Shown: piece by piece, positions 25,451 to 33,558 of the stretch
Layout: each line of letters starts with the position of its first letter
How positions within the stretch are numbered: the stretch's first letter is position 1
Translations under genes and position numbers: made by a program
NCBI RefSeq assembly: GCF_009696075.1
Contig: NZ_VUMR01000007.1
Location: 1-52,177 of the forward strand
From: Holdemanella porci
GTDB lineage: Bacteria > Bacillota_I > Bacilli_A > Erysipelotrichales > Erysipelotrichaceae
DNA length: 52,177 bases
Direction: 5' to 3'
The notes under the pieces: generated by a model
Database searches by the model: none
What the model saw: the letters and a program-made list of their open reading frames with translations, nothing else
What the model was told of the DNA's origin: nothing

Positions 25451-25652
25451 TGTAGAATTCTACACTTTTTCTGATTATATTTTAAAATGATTTAAAGAAT
25501 AATTCAATTTATAATCATTTTTTTTGTAGAATTCTACATATTTTCTGACTATAAATTAATGATACACAGATAAAAAGTGGCCTGTATCCTTTACTTTAGG
25601 ATTTTTGACCACTTTATTTTATCTACAATCATTTTTTCTGTAGAATTCTACA
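25451..25652. repeat. Three copies of palindrome TGTAGAATTCTACA in a duplicated leader module
   Basis: The 14-bp perfect palindrome occurs at 25451-25464, 25525-25538 and 25639-25652. On the minus strand each copy is followed by an A-run and then an ATGAT- or GTGAT-like sequence. Two copies are also preceded by TATAATCAGAAAA or TATAGTCAGAAAA, a -10-like context. The third overlaps the stop codon of the histidine kinase gene. The arrangement looks like repeated duplication of a promoter-operator-start region. Confidence 0.75.
25574..25615 (-). terminator. Terminator of the two-component operon
   Basis: AAAGTGG (25574-25580) pairs with CCACTTT (25609-25615), with inner ATCCT/AGGAT arms. It stands between the histidine kinase and the ATPase gene, and its arms repeat those of the hairpin at 21661. 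Confidence 0.6.
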
Positions 25653-27696
25653 TATTTTGGGATTTATGAAAACTTAGAATTGATTTGAAGAGATCCCCAT
25701 CTGTTTCAATCATAAATGTACCATTCTGTACTTCGGTAAAACTCTTAACAATCGCAAGACCTAGACCGCTGCCAGCTTCATGCCTTGATTTATCGCCACG
25801 CACAAAACGTTCGGTAATATCACTATCAAAATCAAGCGGTTCTTTCGAAGTGTTTTTCATTATAATCACAACTGAATTACCAATGTCTTTCACATCCAAG
25901 AATACACGCGTGTTTTCTAATGCATACTTAGAAATATTGGTAAATAAGTTTTCAAAAATACGATACGTCTTATTTCCATCCAAACATACATGAATTTCTT
26001 TTTCTGGAAGATTTGTCACAAGCTGAAGGTTTTTAGCTTGTAGAAGCTCTTCATTTTCTGCGCATACCTGCTCTATGAATTCAATGATGTTAATATCAGA
26101 ATATTCTAAATCAATATTACCACTATTGGCTTTGGATACTTCAAACAAATCTGTGATTAGAATGCTTAAACGATCGGTGTATTGATTCAATCGTTCTAAA
26201 TAACTCTTTTTATCTTCCTCGCTAATACTAGGATCATTTAATAACTCTACATAATTTTTAATACCCGTTAATGGCGTTTTTAAATCATGTGATACATTTG
26301 AAATCAATTCCGTCTTGAGATTTTGTGATTGTACTTGTTCTTTTACAGCTTGTTCAAAACCATCCTTAATTTGATAGATATTATTGTTTAAAGATTGGAA
26401 TAAACCAGAATCTGCAGGCTTAATATTCTCAAAATTACCACTCGATAGATCTTCAGTCATATGTAATATGTCTTGGTATTGACTTTGCACATTTTTGATT
26501 TTCTTATAGCCCACAATGCCGATGCCAATTAATGATATAACGACGATAAAGAAAGAGAAGAATGGAATGTTAAGCAATGATATAAACGCAAGAATCAAAA
26601 TCAGACATATTGAGAAAATAATATACTTTTTAAGGATTTCATCCGATAAATCGGTTGAAATGATTTGTTCCGCTTTATTTGAGAAATAAAGAATGAATTT
26701 CCCAATCCATGTTTTATGAAAGAACCAGTCTTTAACCGATGTTGTAAATTGACATTTTAACCAATATACGGATAAACCAATAAAGAATAAGGTGATAGAC
26801 CACGCAAGAATGTTCACTCCATATACGATAGGCTGACTCAATTCAATGTGATAACGATTTAGAATGTGTAAGAATGTACCTTCAATCGAATAGGTAGTTA
26901 ATATGCATGTACCACTAGCTAGTAAGGCATCAATTGTTAGAAAAAAGATAAATGCAGGTTCAAATAACCAGTGATTCACATTTCTAAAGATATAGACTTC
27001 CTTTTCATACGCATATTTATTAAGGAAGACATATAGAGCGATAATGGCACTACAAATCAAGAAGGCTGTCATAAAGAAATAGGCGTATTGATCGGCATCT
27101 AAATCTAAGAGGTCAATTAGACTTGTATTATCATAATTTAAAACAGCTGGAATATAGAATGTTAATACGACATCACTTGGCATATGAAGTGTATAGCCTG
27201 GAAAGGGCTCTCCATCACAATAATATGTGCCTTCACAGTATTCATAATACTTTTCACTGTTATAGTTAATAAGATTCACAATATTATCCGTTACATTTAG
27301 TGTGTTGGAATCTAATGTTTCATAATATCTTGTATCTTTTTTCTTTATATCCATATTAAATTGTTTTGAAGTTATTTTATTGTTTACATCACATGTATAA
27401 AAGAAGTTTGGATCATTTTCAAAAATGTTTTTTGCACTAGATAAAGATGAGTCTAACCCTTTTTTTATATCCTTTTGAATATCTTCCGGTGTATCTTTCT
27501 CAAAAGTAATATATTCATACTTTGGATCTTGTTCCAATTTTTTAGCAAGAATAAAAGCTGTAAGATTCTGCTCTAAAGTTTCAGGAAGCTTCGTTGGAGT
27601 AGCGGTAGAAACATTTGGATAAAAGCTTGTCACTATACAAGAACCAATGATGCATAAAGCACATAGTATTGTTAAAAAAATATTTTTCTTTTTCAT
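25648..27696 (-). CDS. Sensor histidine kinase
   Basis: The 682-residue kinase has an N-terminal membrane helix (residues 6-25) and a large extracellular domain (about 30-205) with two cysteines near CEGTYYCDG. At least five further membrane helices follow to about residue 400, then a HAMP-like linker. The H-box is NVSHDLKTPL (His near 471), the N-box ENLFTNISKYA and the G-box GSGLGLAIVKS. It overlaps the response regulator gene by four bases. The unusual number of membrane helices suggests sensing in the membrane. The ligand is unknown. The stop TAG lies inside one of the 14-bp palindromes. Confidence 0.9.
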   Translation of the reverse strand: MKKKNIFLTILCALCIIGSCIVTSFYPNVSTATPTKLPETLEQNLTAFILAKKLEQDPKYEYITFEKDTPEDIQKDIKKGLDSSLSSAKNIFENDPNFFYTCDVNNKITSKQFNMDIKKKDTRYYETLDSNTLNVTDNIVNLINYNSEKYYEYCEGTYYCDGEPFPGYTLHMPSDVVLTFYIPAVLNYDNTSLIDLLDLDADQYAYFFMTAFLICSAIIALYVFLNKYAYEKEVYIFRNVNHWLFEPAFIFFLTIDALLASGTCILTTYSIEGTFLHILNRYHIELSQPIVYGVNILAWSITLFFIGLSVYWLKCQFTTSVKDWFFHKTWIGKFILYFSNKAEQIISTDLSDEILKKYIIFSICLILILAFISLLNIPFFSFFIVVISLIGIGIVGYKKIKNVQSQYQDILHMTEDLSSGNFENIKPADSGLFQSLNNNIYQIKDGFEQAVKEQVQSQNLKTELISNVSHDLKTPLTGIKNYVELLNDPSISEEDKKSYLERLNQYTDRLSILITDLFEVSKANSGNIDLEYSDINIIEFIEQVCAENEELLQAKNLQLVTNLPEKEIHVCLDGNKTYRIFENLFTNISKYALENTRVFLDVKDIGNSVVIIMKNTSKEPLDFDSDITERFVRGDKSRHEAGSGLGLAIVKSFTEVQNGTFMIETDGDLFKSILSFHKSQNM

Positions 27697-28394
27697 TGTA
27701 TATTCTCCATTTTATAGCCCTGCCCCCATACAACCTTAATATAAATAGGCTTTTTAGGGTTGGTCTCGATTTTTTCACGTAATTTACGAATATGAACCAT
27801 AATCGTTTCCGTGTTGATAGCTTCTTCTTTCCATACCAATTCATAGATTTGTTGGCTAGAAAAGACTTGTCCAGGGTGTGAAATCAATAGTTTTAAAATA
27901 TCAAACTCTTTTGGCGTTAATTTAATATCTCTTGAATTTAACGTCACTCTTTTTGTCGTATTATTTAACACAAGATCACCAATCATATACTCATCTTCGT
28001 TCTTTGTCTCATTTTTTAGATTTAAGATTTGTTCATATCTTCTTAAATGCGAACGCACTCTTGCGACTAGCTCCATACTTTGAAATGGCTTGGTGATATA
28101 GTCATCGGCACCAATATTTAAACCTGTGATTTTATCGATATCTTCACTTTTTGCACTTAAAAATAGAATTGGAAAGTCATGATGTTTTCTGGCTTCCATG
28201 ACCATAGAAATGCCATCCATAACAGGCATCATAATATCTACGATGGCTAAATGAATATCGTTTGTTTCAATCTTTTCTAAGCCTTCTTTTCCATTTGCGG
28301 CAAGAATCACATTGTATCCTTGATTCTTCATATAAATTCCGATAGCTTCACGAATTCCTTGTTCGTCTTCTACCACTAATATTGTATGTTCCAT
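27693..28394 (-). CDS. OmpR-family response regulator
   Basis: The 233-residue protein has a receiver domain (phospho-acceptor Asp in LAIVDIMMPVMDG, about residue 53; conserved Lys in ITKPFQ) and a C-terminal winged helix (FDILKLLISHPGQVFSSQQIYELVWKEEAINTETIMVHIRKLREKI). It is the cognate partner of the overlapping kinase gene and is closest in type to VanR-like regulators. Its target may include the palindrome cluster, though nothing in the sequence proves that. Confidence 0.93.
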   Translation of the reverse strand: MEHTILVVEDEQGIREAIGIYMKNQGYNVILAANGKEGLEKIETNDIHLAIVDIMMPVMDGISMVMEARKHHDFPILFLSAKSEDIDKITGLNIGADDYITKPFQSMELVARVRSHLRRYEQILNLKNETKNEDEYMIGDLVLNNTTKRVTLNSRDIKLTPKEFDILKLLISHPGQVFSSQQIYELVWKEEAINTETIMVHIRKLREKIETNPKKPIYIKVVWGQGYKMENIQ

Positions 28395-28406
28395 AAAGTT
28401 CTCCTT

Positions 28407-28460
28407 TTAGTAATGTAAATAAAATCCAATGCATGCACATAATATTCCAATATATAACAT
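28407..28460 (-). CDS. Possible 17-residue hydrophobic peptide
   Basis: Between the TVP38 gene and the response regulator, a GGTGG site eight bases upstream leads an ORF MLYIGILCACIGFYLHY. It is a single hydrophobic segment with two cysteines. Such short membrane peptides occur beside two-component systems, but length and lack of comparison leave this uncertain. Confidence 0.3.
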   Translation of the reverse strand: MLYIGILCACIGFYLHY

Positions 28461-28462
28461 AA

Positions 28463-29044
28463 TTATAACCACCTTTCGATAATTTGAAACAATTGCGTAA
28501 GACCATAAGAATAGGCAATCAAAGATAATGGTTTACCCAAAAGAATGATCCAGACAAATTTTTTGAGTGACATATGTGTCAGTCCTGCAAGCATACACAA
28601 GAGATCATCTGGTGCACAAGGTAAGAAAATAGCTAACATAAAGAAGGTATCAAATTTATTTTGATCATATGTATACTTCATATATTTGTCGTAATCTTTC
28701 TTTTTACATACTTTTAGAATGAATCTATGACCATATTTACGAACAAGTAAAAAGATACATATGGATCCGATACAAATACCTATATAGTTATATATAAATC
28801 CATTGACTGCTCCAAAAGCTGTAATACCCAAGGCGCTCGATGCACCACCGGGAACAATAGGAATAATCACTTGAATGATTTGTAGAAAAATAAAAAGTAG
28901 GGGTGCTAAAATTCCGGCTTTCGACAGTGTAGCCTGTAGAAGCTGTGGATTTGTGAAGTATCCTTGTGAAAAGAAATAAACGCAAATAAGAATCATAAGG
29001 ATCAATCCAAAGTTTGTTATGTTTTGTATGTTTTTATTTGTCAT
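28463..29044 (-). CDS. TVP38/TMEM64 (DedA-like) membrane protein
   Basis: The 193-residue protein has about five hydrophobic segments and the SNARE-associated/DedA pattern: PGGASSALGITAFGAVNGFIYNYIGICIGSICIFLLVRKYG. The family is linked to lipid transport across membranes. It is first in a minus-strand run leading into the two-component system, so envelope stress is a plausible theme; this is an inference. Confidence 0.85.
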   Translation of the reverse strand: MTNKNIQNITNFGLILMILICVYFFSQGYFTNPQLLQATLSKAGILAPLLFIFLQIIQVIIPIVPGGASSALGITAFGAVNGFIYNYIGICIGSICIFLLVRKYGHRFILKVCKKKDYDKYMKYTYDQNKFDTFFMLAIFLPCAPDDLLCMLAGLTHMSLKKFVWIILLGKPLSLIAYSYGLTQLFQIIERWL

Positions 29045-29220
29045 AAATTATCACCATGATTAATATAACGAATAATTATTAAGGTTCTTTAGTGATAAAT
29101 CTTAAAGTTTTCTAAATAATTGAATTAAAAAGTTGGAAAAGTGGATAAAATACAAAAATATGGGTTGGAAAAATAGTGTAAATTGTAATAAATGCTTTAT
29201 ATAAAATGAAAACAAAAAAA

Positions 29221-29243
29221 ACTTGTGTCAATTATACACAAGT
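29221..29243 (-). terminator. Terminator of the MATE gene
   Basis: ACTTGTGT and ACACAAGT pair in an 8-bp stem; on the minus strand a long T-run follows. It begins one base after the MATE stop codon. Confidence 0.85.
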
Positions 29244-29244
29244 C

Positions 29245-30570
29245 TTATTCATAAGCTTTGTATGTACGAATAAGCAATGGAAGTTCAGCCATCAACATAC
29301 CAATCCATCCAGCTAGATATGAGTATGGTAAAGCCTCGATGCCTAGATGCAAGCTAAAAACAAGTGGGGCAGCTACAATAACTCGAACTGTCATATTCAC
29401 TAGACTTGAAATGAGCGTAATTTTTAAATCGCCAATCCCTCTAAAGAAGCCTTGGATTCCATTGGTGAAGGCAGGAAGAATATACATGATGGAAATTAAA
29501 TGTAGATAAGTCACTCCATGCATAATAACTTCTTCATCTTGTACAAATAGACACATCAATGGTTTTGCGAAGATAAAACATACTAGAAAGATAAATATAC
29601 CGTAGATGGATTCTAAAACCATTCCGCAACGAAATCCTTCCTGCATACGATTTTTCTTTCCTGCACCCTTATTTTGTGCCATTAAAGCCGTCATAGAGTG
29701 AGCAATGTTTTGTTCCGGGGTATACGCAAAGTCATCAATTCGATTGACGGCCGTAAAGGCAGCTACAACCGATACACCCATCGTGTTGACAATCATTTGA
29801 ATACCAAGCTTTCCTAGTTGCACAGTCGCCTGCTGCATAGCACTTGCCCAGCCATACGCAATGGTGCGTTTTAATAATGAAATATCAAATACCAGCCACT
29901 TTTTACCCAGTTGTAGAAGTGGCACTTTCTTTTGTATATATAGAATACAGAATAGGCAACATAAAGCTTCGCTAATCACTGTAGAAATGGCACATCCTTT
30001 GCTTCCTGCATGTAAAACAACCACAAAGAATAAGTCTCCAAAGATATTTAAAATGGAACTGATAATTAAGAAATATAGGGGTGATTTACTGTCGCCTAAA
30101 GCGCGTAGTGTACTCGCAAAAAAGTTGTATAAAAAGGTAAAGACTAAACCGGCAAAGATGATTTGCAGATAGGTAGTAGTCATATTGAAAATGGATGAAT
30201 CTACCTGCATAAATTTAAGAATTTGTGGTGAAAAAAATATGCAGATCAGTGTCAATACAAGTGAAAATACAAGTCCTGCAAGCATGGTTGTGCTCATTTG
30301 ACGAGCGAGTTTTTCTTCATCTTTAGCCCCATAATACATGCCAATCAATATGCTTGCACCCATACAAAGTCCATTTAGAAATAGGATGAATAATGTCGTG
30401 ATTGGATTACAAATTCCGACTGCGGCCAAAGCTTCTTTTCCAACAAAGTGCCCTACAATAATACTGTCAACGGCATTATATGTTAATTGGAATAGATTTC
30501 CCAATACTAAGGGAATGGTAAAGTGAACTAACATAGGCATGATTTTACCTTGTGTCATATCTTGTGTCAT
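29245..30570 (-). CDS. MATE-family multidrug/Na+ efflux protein
   Basis: The transporter has about 441 residues and twelve predicted membrane helices in two homologous halves. MATE signatures include PLVLGNLFQLTYNAVDSIIVGHFVG at the start and INRIDDFAYTPEQNIAHSMTALMAQNKGAGK at the start of the second half. It probably exports organic cations with Na+ or H+. The ATG at 30570 follows AAGGAAG. Specificity cannot be read from sequence. Confidence 0.92.
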   Translation of the reverse strand: MTQDMTQGKIMPMLVHFTIPLVLGNLFQLTYNAVDSIIVGHFVGKEALAAVGICNPITTLFILFLNGLCMGASILIGMYYGAKDEEKLARQMSTTMLAGLVFSLVLTLICIFFSPQILKFMQVDSSIFNMTTTYLQIIFAGLVFTFLYNFFASTLRALGDSKSPLYFLIISSILNIFGDLFFVVVLHAGSKGCAISTVISEALCCLFCILYIQKKVPLLQLGKKWLVFDISLLKRTIAYGWASAMQQATVQLGKLGIQMIVNTMGVSVVAAFTAVNRIDDFAYTPEQNIAHSMTALMAQNKGAGKKNRMQEGFRCGMVLESIYGIFIFLVCFIFAKPLMCLFVQDEEVIMHGVTYLHLISIMYILPAFTNGIQGFFRGIGDLKITLISSLVNMTVRVIVAAPLVFSLHLGIEALPYSYLAGWIGMLMAELPLLIRTYKAYE

Positions 30571-30630
30571 AATCAAACTTCCTTTTTTTTGTCCATATTT
30601 TGCGCTTTTTCATCCAAAAATTCAATATTA

Positions 30631-30639
30631 TGTTAGAAT
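30631..30639 (+). promoter_or_regulatory. Extended -10 promoter adjoining the ttcA-like start
   Basis: TGT-TAGAAT forms an extended -10 element ending six bases before the ATG at 30646. There is no Shine-Dalgarno sequence, so a leaderless mRNA is predicted. Confidence 0.45.
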
Positions 30640-30645
30640 AGTCTC

Positions 30646-31782
30646 ATGAAAATTTCAGTAGAACAATTAAAACAATTAAATAAAGAAGAATATATCTTAA
30701 TTGATATTCGTGATGCCGAAGAAGCCTTTAAAAATCCAATCGAGAACAGTATTGTATTAAGTGGAGAAAGTGCTTTGGAAACAGAATTTGATTCAACTAA
30801 GAAGATCATTGTCGTTTGCGCTCAAGGCTATGTCAGTGATATTGTTGCACAAAAATTGCAGGAAAAATATGAAGCGTATAGTGTAGATGGTGGGTATGTT
30901 TCAATCGTTATGGATAAGATGAACACAAATGTGTCGGATGATTTTTGCGCACAAGTCGAAAGAAGTATTATTAAAACGTATCGAAGAAAGATTTGGTCAA
31001 AATTTACCAAAGCCATCCGTGATTATGAGCTTGTCAAAGAAGGCGATTGCATTGCGGTATGTATTTCGGGCGGAAAAGATTCGATGTTGATGGCAAAGTG
31101 TTTTCAAGAACTGCATAAACATTCACCGGTTCCTTTTGATGTGAAATATATTGTGATGGATCCAGGCTATTCAAAAGAGAATCGCGAGGTTATTGATAGG
31201 AATGCCGATAAACTAAATATTCCAATTGAAATCTTTGAGAGTGATATTTTTGACAATGTTTTTAATATTGAAAAGAATCCATGTTATATATGTGCAAGAA
31301 TGCGAAGAGGTCATTTGTATAACTATGCCAAGAATTTAGGGTGTAACAAAATAGCTTTGGGACACCATTATGATGATGTGATTGAAACCATTTTAATGTC
31401 TATGCTTTATGGGGGACAAATTCAAACTATGATGCCAAAGTTACATTCGAACAACTTTAAGGGTATGGAAGTCATTCGACCACTATACTTGATTCATGAA
31501 GATGATATTAAGACTTGGGCAAAACGCAACAATCTGTATTTCATTCAGTGTGCATGCAAATTCACTCAGGCTTGTGCCAATGAAACATGTTTAACACAAT
31601 CCAAGTCAAAGCGTTTAGAAATGAAAAACTTAATCAAGGAATTGAAGAAAGTCAATCCGTTTGTAGAGCAGAATATTTTTAAGAGTGTAGAAAATGTAAG
31701 TCTTAAAACCGTGATTGCCTATAAGGATGATCATGCAAGACATCACTTTTTAGATACATATGATGAAGAGGGAAATGAATAG
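30646..31782 (+). CDS. Rhodanese-TtcA fusion, probable tRNA thiolation protein
   Basis: The 378-residue protein joins two domains. Residues 1-95 form a rhodanese-like domain with its cysteine in VVCAQGYVSD (Cys58). From about residue 115 a PP-loop ATPase follows with SGGKDS (141-146), CYICARMRRG with paired cysteines, GHHYDD and a later CACKF, as in TtcA. TtcA makes 2-thiocytidine in tRNA using a Fe-S cluster. The fused rhodanese could deliver persulfide sulfur directly. The exact tRNA position is inferred. No ribosome binding site precedes the ATG. Confidence 0.82.
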   Translation: MKISVEQLKQLNKEEYILIDIRDAEEAFKNPIENSIVLSGESALETEFDSTKKIIVVCAQGYVSDIVAQKLQEKYEAYSVDGGYVSIVMDKMNTNVSDDFCAQVERSIIKTYRRKIWSKFTKAIRDYELVKEGDCIAVCISGGKDSMLMAKCFQELHKHSPVPFDVKYIVMDPGYSKENREVIDRNADKLNIPIEIFESDIFDNVFNIEKNPCYICARMRRGHLYNYAKNLGCNKIALGHHYDDVIETILMSMLYGGQIQTMMPKLHSNNFKGMEVIRPLYLIHEDDIKTWAKRNNLYFIQCACKFTQACANETCLTQSKSKRLEMKNLIKELKKVNPFVEQNIFKSVENVSLKTVIAYKDDHARHHFLDTYDEEGNE

Positions 31783-31879
31783 TTTCTCTATTTTCATTTT
31801 TATTTACAAAAATGTAATAATTTACATTGACTATTTTTCACTACGTTCTATAATGGAATTATTGTGGAGGAAACGAATT

Positions 31880-33334
31880 ATGTATAAAACTGAAAGCTTT
31901 AAACCAGATACTTTTAAACCCGCTCGTTTTGAGTCGGATGGAAAAATTACATTGTCAGGAAAAGAAATTCCATATCATACAATTTGCGAAGACAATGTCA
32001 TCTATGGACCAGATGGAAATCCAGTCGCATCGATTTTTACGTATGCCTATTTTAGAAGCGATGTAGAAGATACAGCTAATCGTCCTGTTGTCTTTGCGTA
32101 TAATGGAGGTCCTGGATCAAGTTGTATGTATGTTCATGCAGGTTTTCTAGGAACGCGTCGTATGCAGTATGATGAGGTGGATCGTGAAAGTGCTTTTGGA
32201 CCTTATAAAGTCATTGATAATCCAGATTGTTTAATTGATATTGCGGATATCGTATTGATTGATCCTGTTGGAACCGGATATGGTGTATTGATTGATGAAA
32301 GTAAGAAGAAAGATTTCTTTGGCATTGAACAAGATGCAGAAGCCCTATTGACAGTTCTTGAAGCTTGGGTTCGTCGTTATAATCGTGGTTTGTCACCAAA
32401 ATATTTATGTGGCGAAAGTTATGGATGTACTCGTAGTGCAGTCGCTGCAGGAATTGCTGCCACAATGGGAAGAGAAAGAGGCTATGGTATTGCCTTTGAT
32501 GGTATTGTGTTTATTGGAAATACGGTTACTGTAGGTAAATACTTTGGTGAAGGCTTACCTGTTGAAACAAGTGTATTGGGTTTCCCAACATATGCAGGGG
32601 TAAATTGGTATCATAATCATCCAACCGATCAAAGTGTAGAAGACTTTGTGAAAGAAGCCAAAGCTTTCGCAGATCATGATTATGTACTTGCACTTTATAA
32701 AGGAGAAGCCATTTCGGAAGAAGAAAAAGAACATATCTTAGAAAAAGTAAGTTATTATACAGGTGTTTCTAGAGAATACTTGATTCGTCATGGCTTAAAA
32801 ATCGATGATGATGACTATCGTCAAGAAGTATTAAAGACAAAAGGAAAAGCTGTATCTCGTTATGATGGTCGTGTGACTCGTCCCTTATTAGAGCCTGAAC
32901 AAGATGAAATCAAAAAGGCATTGTGGGATGATGCGACAGCCGATCGTTACGATACATTCTTCTATGCTGCATTTACAGGAGATCTACTTCCAAAATTAAA
33001 TGTAAAATTAGACCGTAACTTTATTCCAGGAACTGATTATTATATGCATTGGGATAAAGAAGAAAAGAAAGGTACAACCGCAGAAGAATTGCGTTATGCA
33101 ATGACACGTCGTCCAGGAATGCGAGCATTCTTTGCGAATGGATGGTTTGATCTATGTACTGAATTTGGATATGCATGGCACACAATGGATCATGCAGGAC
33201 TACCAAAAGATCGTGTATTCTGGAAAGGATACCAAAGTGGACATATGATTTATCTTGGTGAAGATAATGTTCATGAATTATGTTCAGATATTCGTGATTT
33301 TATTCTTGGTAAGAATCCTAAATCTCAATTTTAA
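31880..33334 (+). CDS. Peptidase S10 (serine carboxypeptidase) family protein
   Basis: The 484-residue protein has the S10 alpha/beta-hydrolase motifs: oxyanion NGGPGSSC, nucleophile GESYG, an aspartate in NGWFDLCTEFG, and histidine in YQSGHMIYL. There is no signal peptide, so it probably acts in the cytoplasm on peptides, unlike the secreted eukaryotic enzymes. The ATG at 31880 follows GTGGAGG and is preferred over upstream in-frame starts that overlap the preceding gene. Confidence 0.87.
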   Translation: MYKTESFKPDTFKPARFESDGKITLSGKEIPYHTICEDNVIYGPDGNPVASIFTYAYFRSDVEDTANRPVVFAYNGGPGSSCMYVHAGFLGTRRMQYDEVDRESAFGPYKVIDNPDCLIDIADIVLIDPVGTGYGVLIDESKKKDFFGIEQDAEALLTVLEAWVRRYNRGLSPKYLCGESYGCTRSAVAAGIAATMGRERGYGIAFDGIVFIGNTVTVGKYFGEGLPVETSVLGFPTYAGVNWYHNHPTDQSVEDFVKEAKAFADHDYVLALYKGEAISEEEKEHILEKVSYYTGVSREYLIRHGLKIDDDDYRQEVLKTKGKAVSRYDGRVTRPLLEPEQDEIKKALWDDATADRYDTFFYAAFTGDLLPKLNVKLDRNFIPGTDYYMHWDKEEKKGTTAEELRYAMTRRPGMRAFFANGWFDLCTEFGYAWHTMDHAGLPKDRVFWKGYQSGHMIYLGEDNVHELCSDIRDFILGKNPKSQF

Positions 33335-33338
33335 TAAT

Positions 33339-33363
33339 GGCTCACTTCGGTGAGTCTTTTTTT
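33339..33363 (+). terminator. Terminator of the S10 peptidase gene
   Basis: GGCTCAC and GTGAGTC pair around a TTCG tetraloop, followed by seven Ts: a textbook intrinsic terminator. Confidence 0.92.
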
Positions 33364-33528
33364 CTTGTGATGATAAATAAAGGAAAAATAGTGAACTTTT
33401 AATGGAAGAAATTGGCTTTTTGAAAGTCACAACGGAATCACCGAAATGTTTTAATGAAACATTTCTCATTTTCGTTAAATATGTGTGTTGAATATTTTTA
33501 AAATTCGTGAGTAATTGTGATAAAAGAC

Positions 33529-33558
33529 AAAACCGTTGGATTACTACCCAACGGTTTT
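33529..33558 (-). terminator. Terminator of the aminotransferase gene
   Basis: AAAACCGTTGG (33529-33539) pairs with CCAACGGTTTT (33548-33558). The upstream arm on the minus strand encodes the last residues (KKTVG) and the stop lies in the loop. Confidence 0.85.

Noticed and set aside
25451-25652. Three evenly similar palindromic units resembling a tiny CRISPR array
   Set aside because: Only three copies with unequal spacing (74 and 114 bases), one inside a gene end, a terminator between two of them, and no cas genes nearby.
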